Assembly (NCBI GenBank): GCA_034437795.1
Contig: DAOTTI010000022.1
Span: forward strand, 1-64,000
From: DAOTTI01 sp034437795
GTDB lineage: Bacteria > Chloroflexota > UBA11872 > UBA12225
Direction: 5' to 3'
Length of the DNA: 64,000 nucleotides
The notes beneath the pieces are model-generated. The model was given only the letters and a program-made list of their open reading frames with translations. It was not told the DNA's origin and did not search any database. This document shows positions 1 through 9,354 of the stretch, in pieces. Numbering within the stretch: the stretch's first letter is position 1; every line of letters begins with the position of its first letter. Made by a program: the position numbers and the translations under genes.

Positions 1-1
1 G

Positions 2-82
2 TCCCGCTGGCGTCGTCGCCACCAGAAGCTGGCCCAAGACTGCCACCGTCGGCGTCGCTTAAGACCCCAAGGGGAACTGTAA
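2..82 (+). CDS. C-terminal tail of an unidentified basic protein (partial)
   Basis: One frame is open from the left edge to a TAA at 80-82 and would encode about 26 residues that are very rich in Arg, His and Gln. It stops 2 bp before the convergent NAD synthetase stop. The composition is compatible with the tail of a transposase or another DNA-binding protein, but no motif is visible. It could also be chance coding. Confidence 0.2.
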   Translation, partial: SRWRRRHQKLAQDCHRRRRLRPQGEL

Positions 83-84
83 TA

Positions 85-2154
85 CTAGGCGCCTTCTATC
101 TCCTCGAGCCATGACTGCACCACGGCATCGCTGGGCATGCGCCAGTCGCCGCGCGGGGAGAGGGCGACCTCGCCCACCTTGGGGCCGTCGGCGGTGCAGT
201 TGCGCTTCCATTGGCTGAGGAAGAAGCGCCGGAAGAAGACCGCCAGCCACTTCTTGAGCTCCTCGCGCGAATAGTCCTGGCCGAAGGCCTCTTCGGCCAG
301 GAACAGCATGCGCGCCGGGCGCGTGCCGTGGCGCACGAACCAGTACAGGAAGAAGTCGTGCAGCTCGTAGGGGCCGATGGCGCTCTCCGTGAGCTGGGAG
401 ATCTTGCCGGCGGCGTCCGGCGGGAGGAGTTCGGGCGAGATCGGCTCATCGAGGATGTCGAACAGGACCTCACGCAGGTCCTCGCCGCCCTGCTTGGACC
501 AGGTCTGGACCCGCTCATTGGCCACCCAGCGAATGACGAACTCCACCAGCGTCTTAGGGATGCCCGCATTCAGGTCGTACATGGAGATGTGGTCGCCGGC
601 GTAGGTAGACCAGCCCAGCGCCTTCTCGGAGAGGTCGCCGGTGCCGATCTCGATGGCGCGGTGGCGGTTGGCCTTGGTCATGACCCGCAGCTTTCTGACC
701 CGCGCCTGGACGTTCTCCAGCTCCACGTCGGCCAGCTCGGGGTGTCGCGAGAGGAACTCGACGAAGGTATCGATGCTGTGCGGGCGGCGCTCGGCCTCTA
801 GCCATTCGGCGTAGCGCAGCGTGGCGCGGTGGCGCTGCTCGCGCAGGATCAGGAAGCACTCTTCGCGAATGTCTTCCTCCTCGAAGCTCGCCCCCAGCGC
901 GGCCGCCAGGCGCCTGGACGCGCGGCGCGTCTGCTTGGAGGTCCCAAAGCCCGGCATGGAGACGCACAGCAGGTTCGAGCGAGGCTTGCCGAGCTGGTCG
1001 AGCGCATTGGCGCAGGCCAGCGCCGCAAGCGTGGAGTCCCGCCCGCCGGAAAGAGCAAGCACCATCCGCTCGTTGCCGAAGTACTCCATGCGCGTGAGCA
1101 GGGCGTTGGTCTGAATTTCGAAGACCTCCCAGCAGCGGGTGGCCAGCGTGGCCACGTCCTTCGGCACGAACGGGTGCCGGTCCACCGGCCGGCGCAAGGG
1201 GCGGAAGCTCGCCGGCTGGTGGGCGAGGAAGGAGATGGAGCGAAATGGCCGCTGGTGCTCGACGGCGCAATCGCCAAAGGTGCCGGTCACGGCGCGGGCG
1301 TGCAGCAGGCCCTCCAGGTCGATGTCGGCGGTGAGGAGCTGGGGCTCGCGGGAGAAGCGCCTGGACTCAGCCAGGCATTCCCCGCGCTCATAGATCAGCG
1401 CGTGCGAGTCGAAGGCGAGGTCGGATGACGATTCGCCCGGGCCGGCGGCCGTATAGACGTAGGCGCACCGCGTCGGCTGCGACGCCTTCCAGCACAGGTG
1501 CCGGCGCGTTTCCGCCTTGCCGATCAGGAAGTTGCTGCCGGAGAGATTGCCGCAGACGGTAGCGCCGGCCGACGCCTGGAAGGCACTGGGAGAGAGCTGG
1601 ACCCACACGTCCTCACACACCTCGACCCCTACCACCAGCCCTCGGACGTTGTCGGCGACGAAAAGCAGGTCCAGGCCGAACGGGACGCGCTGCCCAAGCA
1701 GGTCGATGGTCAGGCCCGGGGGCACCAGACGCCCCTCGCGGAACTGGCGCTTTTCGTAGAACTCGCTGTAGGCCGGCAGGTAGGCCTTGGGTACTACGCC
1801 CAGGATGCGGCCGCCCTGGATGGCGGCGGCTACGTTGAACACCCCCGGGTGGACGAACAGGGGCAGGCCGACGAACGCCAGCGGGCGCAGGTCCTCCGCG
1901 GCGCCTCGCTCCACCAGCCAGCTAAGGGACTCGAGCGACTTGGCCAGCACGTGCTGGTCCATGTGCAGGTCGCCGGCGGTGTAGGCGGCCAGTCCCAGCT
2001 CCGGGAAGTAGACGACGGCGGCCCCTTCACGATGGGCCTGGCGCCACAGCGCCAGAGTGTGCTCGCGGTTAAAGGCGAAGTCGGTCACACGCACCGGCGG
2101 CACCGCCGCCGCCACGCGCACAAACCCCTCGACCGCCCCGTTTCGTGACGACAT
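85..2154 (-). CDS. nadE: Glutamine-dependent NAD+ synthetase
   Basis: It makes NAD+ from deamido-NAD+, ATP and glutamine, the last cytosolic step of NAD synthesis. The N-terminal half is a nitrilase-fold glutaminase whose catalytic triad can be read as Glu52 (FPELGL), Lys123 (VPKAYLP) and Cys180 (VEVCED). The C-terminal half is the synthetase, with the PP-loop SGGRDS at 369-374 and the conserved GTGDLSEKALGW stretch. The 689-residue length matches the large two-domain (mycobacterial) type rather than the short ammonia-dependent enzyme. I start at the ATG at 2154 because GAGGAG sits 7 nt upstream. An in-frame GTG at 2169 overlaps that ribosome site and is less likely. The gene is divergent from the oxidoreductase at 2561. 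Confidence 0.95.
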   Translation of the reverse strand: MSSRNGAVEGFVRVAAAVPPVRVTDFAFNREHTLALWRQAHREGAAVVYFPELGLAAYTAGDLHMDQHVLAKSLESLSWLVERGAAEDLRPLAFVGLPLFVHPGVFNVAAAIQGGRILGVVPKAYLPAYSEFYEKRQFREGRLVPPGLTIDLLGQRVPFGLDLLFVADNVRGLVVGVEVCEDVWVQLSPSAFQASAGATVCGNLSGSNFLIGKAETRRHLCWKASQPTRCAYVYTAAGPGESSSDLAFDSHALIYERGECLAESRRFSREPQLLTADIDLEGLLHARAVTGTFGDCAVEHQRPFRSISFLAHQPASFRPLRRPVDRHPFVPKDVATLATRCWEVFEIQTNALLTRMEYFGNERMVLALSGGRDSTLAALACANALDQLGKPRSNLLCVSMPGFGTSKQTRRASRRLAAALGASFEEEDIREECFLILREQRHRATLRYAEWLEAERRPHSIDTFVEFLSRHPELADVELENVQARVRKLRVMTKANRHRAIEIGTGDLSEKALGWSTYAGDHISMYDLNAGIPKTLVEFVIRWVANERVQTWSKQGGEDLREVLFDILDEPISPELLPPDAAGKISQLTESAIGPYELHDFFLYWFVRHGTRPARMLFLAEEAFGQDYSREELKKWLAVFFRRFFLSQWKRNCTADGPKVGEVALSPRGDWRMPSDAVVQSWLEEIEGA

Positions 2155-2560
2155 CTTCAAGCTCCTCACCAGGTATGCTAACGGACCTGTCCTGGGACGA
2201 GCGGAGATAGAGAGTAGTGACTAGCGAGTAGCGAGTAGCAAGTGAGGAGCCCTCACCCCCTTCGGCCGGGGCCGCGTCGCACCCGCTCCTCACCCAGCCC
2301 CACCGTGCGGCTTGGCCCCACCGCCCCCTCTTCGCCGCGGAAGGGGGAATGAGGCCTATGGCCTGGCTCTATCCTGAGTTGGTGCGCATGCCCGCTGGCC
2401 GGACGCCCAAATGCGCGACGGCTGGATGAGGTACCCTGAAGGAGTCGGCTAGAACGAGTGGGTCAGTGGCCATGTCGATGGCCATTCCGCCAGAGGTGCC
2501 AATGGCTACACCCGGGGTAAGTGGCCCACTCGTGGCGCCGGCTCAAGGAGAAGAGGGCAC
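2155..2560. other. 406 bp divergent intergenic region with inverted repeat
   Basis: No convincing gene is present. The nadE side has short iterations of a GAGTAGC-type motif (about 2210-2240), followed by a degenerate copy of the 'gccctcaccc' dispersed repeat (about 2249-2350). Nearer the oxidoreductase start is a perfect 9-bp inverted repeat, ACGAGTGGG (2454-2462) and CCCACTCGT (2525-2533), separated by 62 bp. Its position upstream of 2561 suits an operator, but this is inference only. Confidence 0.4.
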
Positions 2561-3550
2561 GTGGCTGAACCAGTTCGTGTTGGCTTCATCGGCTTCGGCC
2601 GGCAGGCCGAACACCACGCCAGGAAGATGGCGGAGACGCCAGACCTGTTCAAGCTGACGGCGGTGAGCGACATCACGCCGTCCAGGCGCGAGGTGGCGCA
2701 GCAGACCTATGGCATGCGCGCCACCGACCGGGTCGAACAGTTCCTCGACGACGATGTGGAGCTGGTCTTTGTGACCAGCCACTCCAGCGTGCACCATGAG
2801 CACACCCTGGCGGCGGTGAACGCCGGGAAGCACTGCATGGTGGAGAAGCCATTCGCGATGAATGGGCGCGAGGCGCGCGAGATGGTGGAAGCGGCCAGGG
2901 CGCGCGGGGTCTTGCTCTCCTGCTTTCAGAACCGGCGCTGGGACAGCGACGTGCGCAAGGTGCGGCGGGTGGTTCAGGAAGGCCGGCTGGGCGAGCTCTT
3001 CTTGATCGAAAACCGCTCCGCCGGCCCGCGCCCGGCGGTGGGGTTCGGCGTGCCCGACTTCCGGCAGGAGTGGCGCATCACCGCGGCCATGGGCGGCGGC
3101 ACGATCTTCGATTTTGGCCCGCACTGGTTCGACCAGGTGCTCTCGCTGCTGCCGCGTCGCAAGGTCGTGCAGGTCTTTGCCGACGTGCGCCACTTCAAGT
3201 GGGGCGACGCCGATGACTACTTCGACACCAAGCTGGTCTTCGATAACGGCTGCCGCGCCACGGTGAGCAAGTGCGACGTGGCCTACCTCTCCTGGCCCAA
3301 GTGGATGGTCTTCGGCACCGAAGGCACGCTCCGCTATGAGCGAGACGCCTGCACCCTGGCTACGGAGAGCGGGCAGCGCGCCGTGGACGAGAGCGAGCCC
3401 CCTGTGGACCTCTTCCGCAACCTCTACGAGGCCATCCGTGAAGGTAAACCCTTGGCGGTGACCGGCGAGGAGGCGATGCGCAACGTCCTGCTTATCGACG
3501 CCTCACGGGAGTCGGCGCGGCTGGGGCGGTCGGTTGAGGTGGACATCTAA
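2561..3550 (+). CDS. Gfo/Idh/MocA family NAD(P)-dependent oxidoreductase
   Basis: A cytosolic sugar or inositol-type dehydrogenase of 329 residues. The N-terminal Rossmann fold begins VGFIGFGRQAEHH and carries the family EKP motif (VEKPFAM, about residue 97). The C-terminal substrate domain has the GGGTIFDFGPHWFD signature, with the Asp and His usually involved in catalysis. The start is a GTG with AAGGAGAAGAG immediately upstream. Members act on many sugars, so the substrate cannot be read from sequence. It stands alone, divergent from nadE and convergent with the nucleotidyltransferase at 3596. Confidence 0.85.
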   Translation: MAEPVRVGFIGFGRQAEHHARKMAETPDLFKLTAVSDITPSRREVAQQTYGMRATDRVEQFLDDDVELVFVTSHSSVHHEHTLAAVNAGKHCMVEKPFAMNGREAREMVEAARARGVLLSCFQNRRWDSDVRKVRRVVQEGRLGELFLIENRSAGPRPAVGFGVPDFRQEWRITAAMGGGTIFDFGPHWFDQVLSLLPRRKVVQVFADVRHFKWGDADDYFDTKLVFDNGCRATVSKCDVAYLSWPKWMVFGTEGTLRYERDACTLATESGQRAVDESEPPVDLFRNLYEAIREGKPLAVTGEEAMRNVLLIDASRESARLGRSVEVDI

Positions 3551-3553
3551 TCG

Positions 3554-3595
3554 TCAGGTGATCGCCGCGAGTGCAGCGAGCGGATCACCACCTGA
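3554..3595. terminator. Imperfect hairpin between convergent genes
   Basis: The gap between two convergent stop codons holds an imperfect inverted repeat, TCAGGTGATC (3554-3563) against GATCACCACCTGA (3583-3595), with a GC-rich middle. There is no clear T-tract, so it is a plausible bidirectional terminator rather than a textbook one. Confidence 0.4.
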
Positions 3596-4675
3596 TCACG
3601 GCGCCAGCTCGACGTGCGAGTTATCGCCCAGGAGGAGCCGGTGGGCCTTAGGCTTGCCGTCTGAGCGCCGCAGGACGACGTTGCGGCCGATGAGACTGCC
3701 CTCGATGCGCGTGCCGACGTGCTCGATCACCGAGTTTTCCAGCACGATACTGTGCTCGAGCTCACTGGCGACGATGCGGCAGCCGTCGCCGACCGAGGTA
3801 AAGGGGCCGATGAACGTGTCCACGATCAGGGCGTTGGTGCCGATGATCGCCGGCCCGCGCACTGTACTCCGGACCAGCTTGGCTCCCTTCTCCAGCACCA
3901 CGCGCCCGACGATCTGGCTCTGCTCGTCCGCCTCGCCTTCGACACGGGTCTCGATCGTGTCCAGGACGAGGCGGTTGGCGTCCAGCATGTCGATGTGCTT
4001 GCCGGTATCGATCCAGTATCCCTCCACCAACTCCGGCCGGACGTCGAGCCCCATCTCGATCAGGGCGGAGAGGGCGTCGGTAATCTCCAGCTCGCCCCGC
4101 GCCGAGGGCCGGAGCCGTTCGGCGGCGATGAAGAAGTGGTGGTCGAGCAGGTAGATCCCAACGATGCCGAGGTCGCTCTTTGGCACCTTCGGCTTCTCCT
4201 GGAGTTCCACCACCCGCCCGTTCTCGACCACCGCCACGCCCAGGTCCTGCGGGTTGGGGACGCGGTGGAGCAGCAGAATGGCGTTCATGCTCCCGTTCCG
4301 GAACTCCTCCACCTGGCGCTTGATGCCCTCGCGGATGAAGTTATCTCCGAGGAAGACGACGAACTTGTCGTCGCCAACGAAGTCGCGACAGATGCTCACG
4401 CCGTGGGCGATCCCTCGTGGCGCATCCTGGTCGATGTAGGTGACCCGGGCGCCGAACCGGCTGCCGTCACCAACGGCGGCCATGATCTGGTCACGCGCCA
4501 TGGGCAGGTCGGCCGGCACCACGATGGCGATGTCCGTGATGCCGGCCTCCACCAGGTCCTCCAGGGCATAGAAGAGGACCGGCTTATTGGCCACCGGCAC
4601 GAGCTGCTTGGCGCCGGTGTAGGTGAGCGGGCGGAGGCGGGTTCCCTTGCCGCCGGCCAGAATGACTCCCTTCAT
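3596..4675 (-). CDS. Glucose-1-phosphate thymidylyltransferase, long form (sugar nucleotidyltransferase)
   Basis: It couples a sugar 1-phosphate to an NTP, giving an activated sugar such as dTDP-glucose for surface polysaccharide. The N-terminus has the nucleotidyltransferase signature LAGGKGTRLRPLT (residues 6-18), then the KQLVPVANKP substrate loop and FLGDNF. From about residue 245 the chain looks like a left-handed beta-helix (hexapeptide-like repeats, e.g. TVRGPAIIGTNALI). The 359-residue length fits the long RmlA-like class rather than the 290-residue short form. Nucleotide specificity (dTTP or UTP) is not decidable by eye. GalE, UDP-glucose dehydrogenase and other nucleotide-sugar enzymes lie elsewhere in the window, so a role in envelope glycans is reasonable. 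Confidence 0.85.
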   Translation of the reverse strand: MKGVILAGGKGTRLRPLTYTGAKQLVPVANKPVLFYALEDLVEAGITDIAIVVPADLPMARDQIMAAVGDGSRFGARVTYIDQDAPRGIAHGVSICRDFVGDDKFVVFLGDNFIREGIKRQVEEFRNGSMNAILLLHRVPNPQDLGVAVVENGRVVELQEKPKVPKSDLGIVGIYLLDHHFFIAAERLRPSARGELEITDALSALIEMGLDVRPELVEGYWIDTGKHIDMLDANRLVLDTIETRVEGEADEQSQIVGRVVLEKGAKLVRSTVRGPAIIGTNALIVDTFIGPFTSVGDGCRIVASELEHSIVLENSVIEHVGTRIEGSLIGRNVVLRRSDGKPKAHRLLLGDNSHVELAP

Positions 4676-4856
4676 CGGTGGATGGTCCTTCCCAGTGAGT
4701 GCAGGTGCTTCTCCAGTGCGTCTAGGTTCAGGTACTCATGCCGGACGGATGGGGCGCTTACCCTGGCCATCTCCGGTCGGGAGAGGGGTCGCCCGCGACG
4801 GCGACCTGGAGGCGAATGGGGCATGCGCGGCCGGCATGCTTCGGCCGCGTTCCGGC

Positions 4857-5198
4857 CTACTCATCCGGTTCCACGGTGACCTTGATCCCGATGGTCCGGA
4901 TCACGGCCGCCACCGCCTCCGCCTGCTCCTTGGGGCCGACGTAGGGGACGGCCGCGCCGGTGTAGTGGATCTCATAGGTGAGGGCCACGGCGCGGCTGCG
5001 GGTCATCCCTGGCACGGCCTTGAGCAAGATCCTGATCACCTCGTCGAAGGTGTTGTAATCGTTGTCGTGGACGACGACCTTGTAGGGCGGCAGGCGCCGC
5101 CGCAGGACATCGGGATCGAAGTCCAGGTCCGTGCGGCGGCCGGGCGCAACGGCCGGCGCGCTGGTTCGTTCTCGTTCGGTCTCGACTGCCATAGCCAT
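4857..5198 (-). CDS. clpS: ClpS-type adaptor of the Clp protease
   Basis: A small adaptor (113 residues) that docks on the Clp ATPase and delivers N-degron substrates for degradation. After a basic, disordered N-terminal tail of about 35 residues comes the ClpS core: PPYKVVVHDNDYNTFDEV, a variant of the usual hNDdyT motif, followed by the helix that reads AVALTYEIHYTG where the family has a conserved His. The core and C-terminal GIKVTVEPDE match family length. The partner ClpA/ClpC is not in this window. It is divergent from gpmI (155 bp apart). Confidence 0.85.
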   Translation of the reverse strand: MAMAVETERERTSAPAVAPGRRTDLDFDPDVLRRRLPPYKVVVHDNDYNTFDEVIRILLKAVPGMTRSRAVALTYEIHYTGAAVPYVGPKEQAEAVAAVIRTIGIKVTVEPDE

Positions 5199-5353
5199 CG
5201 GCCAACAGGGGGCGCGAGCAAGTCTGCGACCGCGCCGTGAGGCAGGGTGCGGGGTGAACCGCTGCGCGGTAGCGCGTCGCCTGGCCGGTGCCCGCGTCCC
5301 GGACCAAATGGTAGCGCGCGCCGCGGCATGCGGCCTGTTATCTTTGGCTGTTC

Positions 5354-6916
5354 ATGCCAGTTCGTCCCTGCGTTCTGATCATCCTCGATGGCTGGGGCCT
5401 GGCGCCGCCCGGCCCGGCCAACGCCATTGCCGCGGCTCGGACGCCTCACCTCGACCGGTACTGGGCGGACGGGCCCCGCAGCACGCTCGACGCCGCCGGC
5501 CTGGCCGTGGGCCTGCCGGAGGGCCAGATCGGCAATTCTGAGGTAGGGCACCTCAATCTTGGCGCTGGCTTTCGCGTGCTCCAGGACCTGCCTCGCATCG
5601 ACCAGGAGATCGAATCCGGCCGGTTCTTCGAGAACCCGGCCCTGACCGGCGCCATCGACCGCGCCCGCACCCGCGGGCGTACGCTGCACCTGCTGGGCCT
5701 GTTTAGCTACGGGGGCGTGCATAGCCACGCCCGCCACCTCTATGCCCTGCTGGCGCTCGCGGCCAGGCGCGGGCTGCGGCGCGTCTCGGTCCATGCCTTC
5801 CTGGACGGGCGGGATACGCCGCCCCAACAGGCGCTGCACGATCTCCCCGAGCTGGAGCGCGTCCTGCGCCAGACCAGAGCCGGTCGGATCGCCACCGTCT
5901 CCGGCCGGTACTACGCCATGGATCGGGACCAGCGTTGGGACCGCGTGCAGCGCGCCTACGACGCGCTCGTGCTGGGCAGGGGCGAGCATGCGCCGTCGGC
6001 CGAGGAGGCGGTGCGCCGCGCCTACGACGCCGGCATTACCGATGAGTTCGTCGTCCCCACCGTGATCGACGAGCCGGAGCGGGGCGGCGGGGATGGGTGC
6101 CGGCCTAGCCCGACCATCTCCGACGGCGACTCGGTGATCTGGTTCAACTTCCGCGCCGACCGCGCGCGGGAGCTGACCCAGGCCCTGCTGCTGCCCGACT
6201 TCCGCGGCTTTCGGCGCGAGCGAGTGCCCCGCGACCTGCACTACGTGACGTTCACCGAATACGACCCCACCCTGCCGGTGAGCGCGGTGGCGTTTCCGCC
6301 GCAGCACGTAGAGTGGCCGATGGCGCGCGTGGTGTCTAGCGCCGACCTGAAGCAGTGCCACATCGCGGAGACGGAGAAGTACGCCCACGTCACCTACTTC
6401 TTCAACGGGGGGATTGAAGCCCCCTTCCCCGGCGAGGACCGCGTGCTCATTCCGTCACCCAAGGTCCGCACGTATGACCTCCAGCCGGAGATGAGCGCTC
6501 CCGGCATCGCTGAGGCGGCAGTGGAACGCCTCCAGTCAGGGGAGTTCGCCTTTGTAGTGATCAACTTCGCCAATGGCGACATGGTCGGCCACACCGGTAT
6601 CTTTGCCGCCGCGGTGCGGGCCGCCGAGGCGGTCGACGCGGCGGTCGGGCGAGTGGTTGACGCGGCGCTGGCGCACGGTTACTTCGTGGCCATCACCGCC
6701 GACCACGGCAACGCCGAGGAGATGATCGATCCGGTGACGGGCGAGCCCAAGACGGCGCACACGGCGAATCCGGTGCCATTCATGCTCGTCGGCGCGCCCC
6801 GCGGCACGCGCCTGAAGGACCGCGGCATCCTTGCGGATGTGGCCCCCACGCTCCTGTCGCTGATGGGCCTGCCGGTCCCCAAGGCGATGGAAGGACACGG
6901 ATTGCTGGAGCAGTAA
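5354..6916 (+). CDS. gpmI: 2,3-bisphosphoglycerate-independent phosphoglycerate mutase
   Basis: It interconverts 3- and 2-phosphoglycerate in glycolysis and gluconeogenesis using two metal ions (usually Mn2+). The alkaline-phosphatase-fold start ILDGWG, the phosphoserine loop GNSEVGHLN (Ser62), HAFLDGRDTPP and the C-terminal metal site ITADHGNAEEM are all present. The 520-residue length is normal. The ATG at 5354 has no good ribosome site. A TTATCT box about 16 nt upstream could be a -10, which would imply a very short leader. The stop is only 2 nt before the next gene, so the two are probably co-transcribed. Confidence 0.95.
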   Translation: MPVRPCVLIILDGWGLAPPGPANAIAAARTPHLDRYWADGPRSTLDAAGLAVGLPEGQIGNSEVGHLNLGAGFRVLQDLPRIDQEIESGRFFENPALTGAIDRARTRGRTLHLLGLFSYGGVHSHARHLYALLALAARRGLRRVSVHAFLDGRDTPPQQALHDLPELERVLRQTRAGRIATVSGRYYAMDRDQRWDRVQRAYDALVLGRGEHAPSAEEAVRRAYDAGITDEFVVPTVIDEPERGGGDGCRPSPTISDGDSVIWFNFRADRARELTQALLLPDFRGFRRERVPRDLHYVTFTEYDPTLPVSAVAFPPQHVEWPMARVVSSADLKQCHIAETEKYAHVTYFFNGGIEAPFPGEDRVLIPSPKVRTYDLQPEMSAPGIAEAAVERLQSGEFAFVVINFANGDMVGHTGIFAAAVRAAEAVDAAVGRVVDAALAHGYFVAITADHGNAEEMIDPVTGEPKTAHTANPVPFMLVGAPRGTRLKDRGILADVAPTLLSLMGLPVPKAMEGHGLLEQ

Positions 6917-6918
6917 CG

Positions 6919-8061
6919 ATGAAGATCACCGACATCGAGACCTTTCTCGTCGACGCCAGCCCGCCTGGGGGCTGGGGCGGCGGGGGCCGAAACTGGCTGT
7001 TCGTCAAGGTGGAGACGGACGAGGGCATCACTGGCCTGGGCGAGGCCAGCGGGTGGCCGCGCGTGGTGCAGACCGCCATCGAAGACCTCAAGACGATCCT
7101 CGTCGGGCAGGATCCGACCCGCATCGAGCTGCTCTGGCAGAAGATGCTCCTGGGGATGATGGGCCACGGCATGACCGGCGTGGTCGGCGCCGGCGCGATG
7201 ACCGGGATCGAGATCGCGCTGTGGGACATCCTGGGGAAGAAGCTGGGCGTGCCGGTGGTGGACCTCCTGGGCGGCATGTGTCGCGAGCGGGTACGCGTCT
7301 ACGCGCACGCCAGCCAGCCGGATGCCGCCGTCAAGCTGGTGGAGGAGGGCTACACCGCCCTCAAGTGCGGTGGTCTGCAGCACCCCGTACGGACGGTCCA
7401 CCGGCTGCGGGAGGCGCTGCCCGCCGACGTGGACCTGTGCATCGACGTGCATGGCCCGCCGTGGTTCACCGTGCCGGACGCCATCCGCGTGGGCCAGGAG
7501 CTGGAAGAGTATGACCTGCTCTTCTACGAAGACCCCGTGCCTCCGGAGAACCTGGACGCCCTGGCCAAGGTCAGCGAGAGCCTGAGCCTGCCGGTCGCCG
7601 CCGGTGAGCGCTGCAGCACGATCTACGGCTTCCGTGAGCTGATCGAGCGCGAGATCGTGGACGTGATCCAGCCCGACATGGGTCGCGTCGGCGGGATCAT
7701 GCAGCTCAAGAAGGTAGCGGCGCAGGCGGAGGCGCACCACATCATGGTGGCACCGCACGATGGCTCCAACGGTCCCATCTGCGAGGCCGCGGCCGTTCAT
7801 GTGATGGCCTCGATCCCGAACTTCCTGATCCTGGAGCACCGCGCCCATGATGTTCCCTGGCGCTACGAGGTGGTGACGGAGCTGCCGGTCGTGGACGGGC
7901 ACATCGAGGTGCCACGGAAGCCGGGCCTGGGCGTGGAGCTGAACGAGGACGTGGCCCGCGCCCATCCGGGGGTGCCCAACGTGGCGGCGATCACGCCCCA
8001 GAACCTGGAGCGGGTCTACGTCGAGCCGCGGGCGCGCCGGCGCCGGCTGTTCGAGCGCTAG
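6919..8061 (+). CDS. Mandelate racemase/galactonate dehydratase-like enolase-superfamily enzyme
   Basis: A cytosolic Mg2+-dependent sugar-acid dehydratase or racemase of 380 residues. Metal ligands can be assigned as Asp176 (IDVHG), Glu204 (YEDPV) and Glu230 (AGER). His178 and His280 (APHDG) sit where D-galactonate dehydratase has its catalytic His pair. The N-terminal capping domain is present (ITGLGEA, GIEIALWDILGK). It begins 2 nt after the gpmI stop, so translation is probably coupled to the glycolytic gene. Exact substrate is unknown. A paralogue with the same residue set lies at 62197-63312. Confidence 0.85.
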   Translation: MKITDIETFLVDASPPGGWGGGGRNWLFVKVETDEGITGLGEASGWPRVVQTAIEDLKTILVGQDPTRIELLWQKMLLGMMGHGMTGVVGAGAMTGIEIALWDILGKKLGVPVVDLLGGMCRERVRVYAHASQPDAAVKLVEEGYTALKCGGLQHPVRTVHRLREALPADVDLCIDVHGPPWFTVPDAIRVGQELEEYDLLFYEDPVPPENLDALAKVSESLSLPVAAGERCSTIYGFRELIEREIVDVIQPDMGRVGGIMQLKKVAAQAEAHHIMVAPHDGSNGPICEAAAVHVMASIPNFLILEHRAHDVPWRYEVVTELPVVDGHIEVPRKPGLGVELNEDVARAHPGVPNVAAITPQNLERVYVEPRARRRRLFER

Positions 8062-8142
8062 AAGCGCGGCGTGGCCGGCCTCGCGCCGCCGGCGGCTGCG
8101 GAGCGGCAGGCCCGGGCGGAGGCTCTGCGGTACCATCGCGCT

Positions 8143-9210
8143 ATGGTCACACGCACCGTTGCCGTTCTGGACGGCGATGAGACGGGGCAGGAGCTGCTGC
8201 TGGAGGCGCTGCGGGTCCTGCAGCCAGACGTGATCGGCTTTGCAATCGACTTCCAGCACTTCGACCTAAGCCTGGAGAACCGGCGCCGGACCAGGAACAA
8301 GGTGGTCGAAGAAGCAGCCGCGCTCATGCGCCAGTGCGGCCTTGGGCTAAAGGCCGCCACGATTACGCCCGAGGACCCCGCTGACGTGGGGAGCCCCAAT
8401 GCCATCCTGCGGGAGGCGATCGACGCCACCGTGATCCTGCGCGTGGGGCGGCGCCTGCCCGGCGTGCGGGTCATCGGCGGGTTCCACGAACCGGTAGCGG
8501 TGGTCCGCATGGCCGTCGGTGACGCCTACCTGGCGCGGGAATGGCGCGAGGGGGAGACCGGCAGTCTGCAGGAGGTAGCCTATCGCGCCGACCGGATCGA
8601 GCGCCGCGTCTGCCGATCGGTGGCCGAGTTCGCCTTTCGGTACGCGGAGCGCCATCACGCCCGCGTCTTCGGCGGCCCCAAGTTCACCGTCAGTCCCATC
8701 TACGAGGGGATGTTCAAGGAGGAGCTGGATCGCGCCGCCGCCAATCACCCCACGGTCAAGTACGAGCCGGTGCTCATCGACGCCCTGTACGCCCTGCTGC
8801 TCACCCAGCCCGGCGATGCGCTGGTCATCCCCACGTTGAACCGCGATGGGGACTGTCTCTCCGACCTGATCATCCAGATGTTCGGCTCGATCGCGGGGGC
8901 CGAGTCGATGATCTTCTCCTTCCGTGAGGACTGGAGCGTGGCCGTGGCCATGGCGGAGGCGCCCCACGGCACGGCGCCCCGCCTCTACCGGAGAAACGTC
9001 GCCAACCCCATGGCCATGATCCTGGCCGGCGCCGCGCTGCTGACGCACTTCGGCACGCCCGAGGCTGACCGCGCGGCCGAGGCCATCCGCGGCGCCGCCC
9101 TCCAGGCGATCATCGACGGCATCCGCACCGCCGACCTCGGCGGGGAAGCCGCGACCACCGAGTTCACCGATGCCGTCATCGAGCGAACCCGCGCCCGCCT
9201 CAGGGCATAG
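8143..9210 (+). CDS. Isocitrate/isopropylmalate dehydrogenase-family protein
   Basis: A decarboxylating beta-hydroxyacid dehydrogenase-fold protein. It shows the N-terminal GDETGQELLLEAL (family GDGIGPEV), the substrate loop TPEDPADVGSPNAILR, a Lys in FGGPKFTVS, and the metal-binding region NRDGDCLSDLI, followed by NPMAMILAG. The start is the ATG at 8143. Extending upstream would add a low-complexity Ala/Arg stretch. At 355 residues it is the size of LeuB/NAD-IDH. Several consensus positions differ (GDE for GDG, NRDGDCL for the more usual YGDIL), so the substrate may be neither isocitrate nor isopropylmalate. No leucine or TCA gene is adjacent. Confidence 0.75.
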   Translation: MVTRTVAVLDGDETGQELLLEALRVLQPDVIGFAIDFQHFDLSLENRRRTRNKVVEEAAALMRQCGLGLKAATITPEDPADVGSPNAILREAIDATVILRVGRRLPGVRVIGGFHEPVAVVRMAVGDAYLAREWREGETGSLQEVAYRADRIERRVCRSVAEFAFRYAERHHARVFGGPKFTVSPIYEGMFKEELDRAAANHPTVKYEPVLIDALYALLLTQPGDALVIPTLNRDGDCLSDLIIQMFGSIAGAESMIFSFREDWSVAVAMAEAPHGTAPRLYRRNVANPMAMILAGAALLTHFGTPEADRAAEAIRGAALQAIIDGIRTADLGGEAATTEFTDAVIERTRARLRA

Positions 9211-9354
9211 ACGGACGCAGCGCTCCCAGGTCAGTATGGGGAACGGGCCCTCCGGCAGACGCTGATGGTGAGGGATGGGCTCTTCTGTGCGGCCGCAGAG
9301 CTTGGCGCTGGGTCATGAATGCGAGCGCCGGCTACTGACGGCGAGGGGACGGAG

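Noticed and set aside
5036..6388. Long open frame antisense to gpmI
   Set aside because: Arg/Gly/Ala-rich shadow of a well-supported gene; high GC produces such frames throughout the window.
6679..8259. Long antisense frame across gpmI and the enolase-like gene
   Set aside because: Crosses two real genes in the opposite sense and has no recognisable motif.
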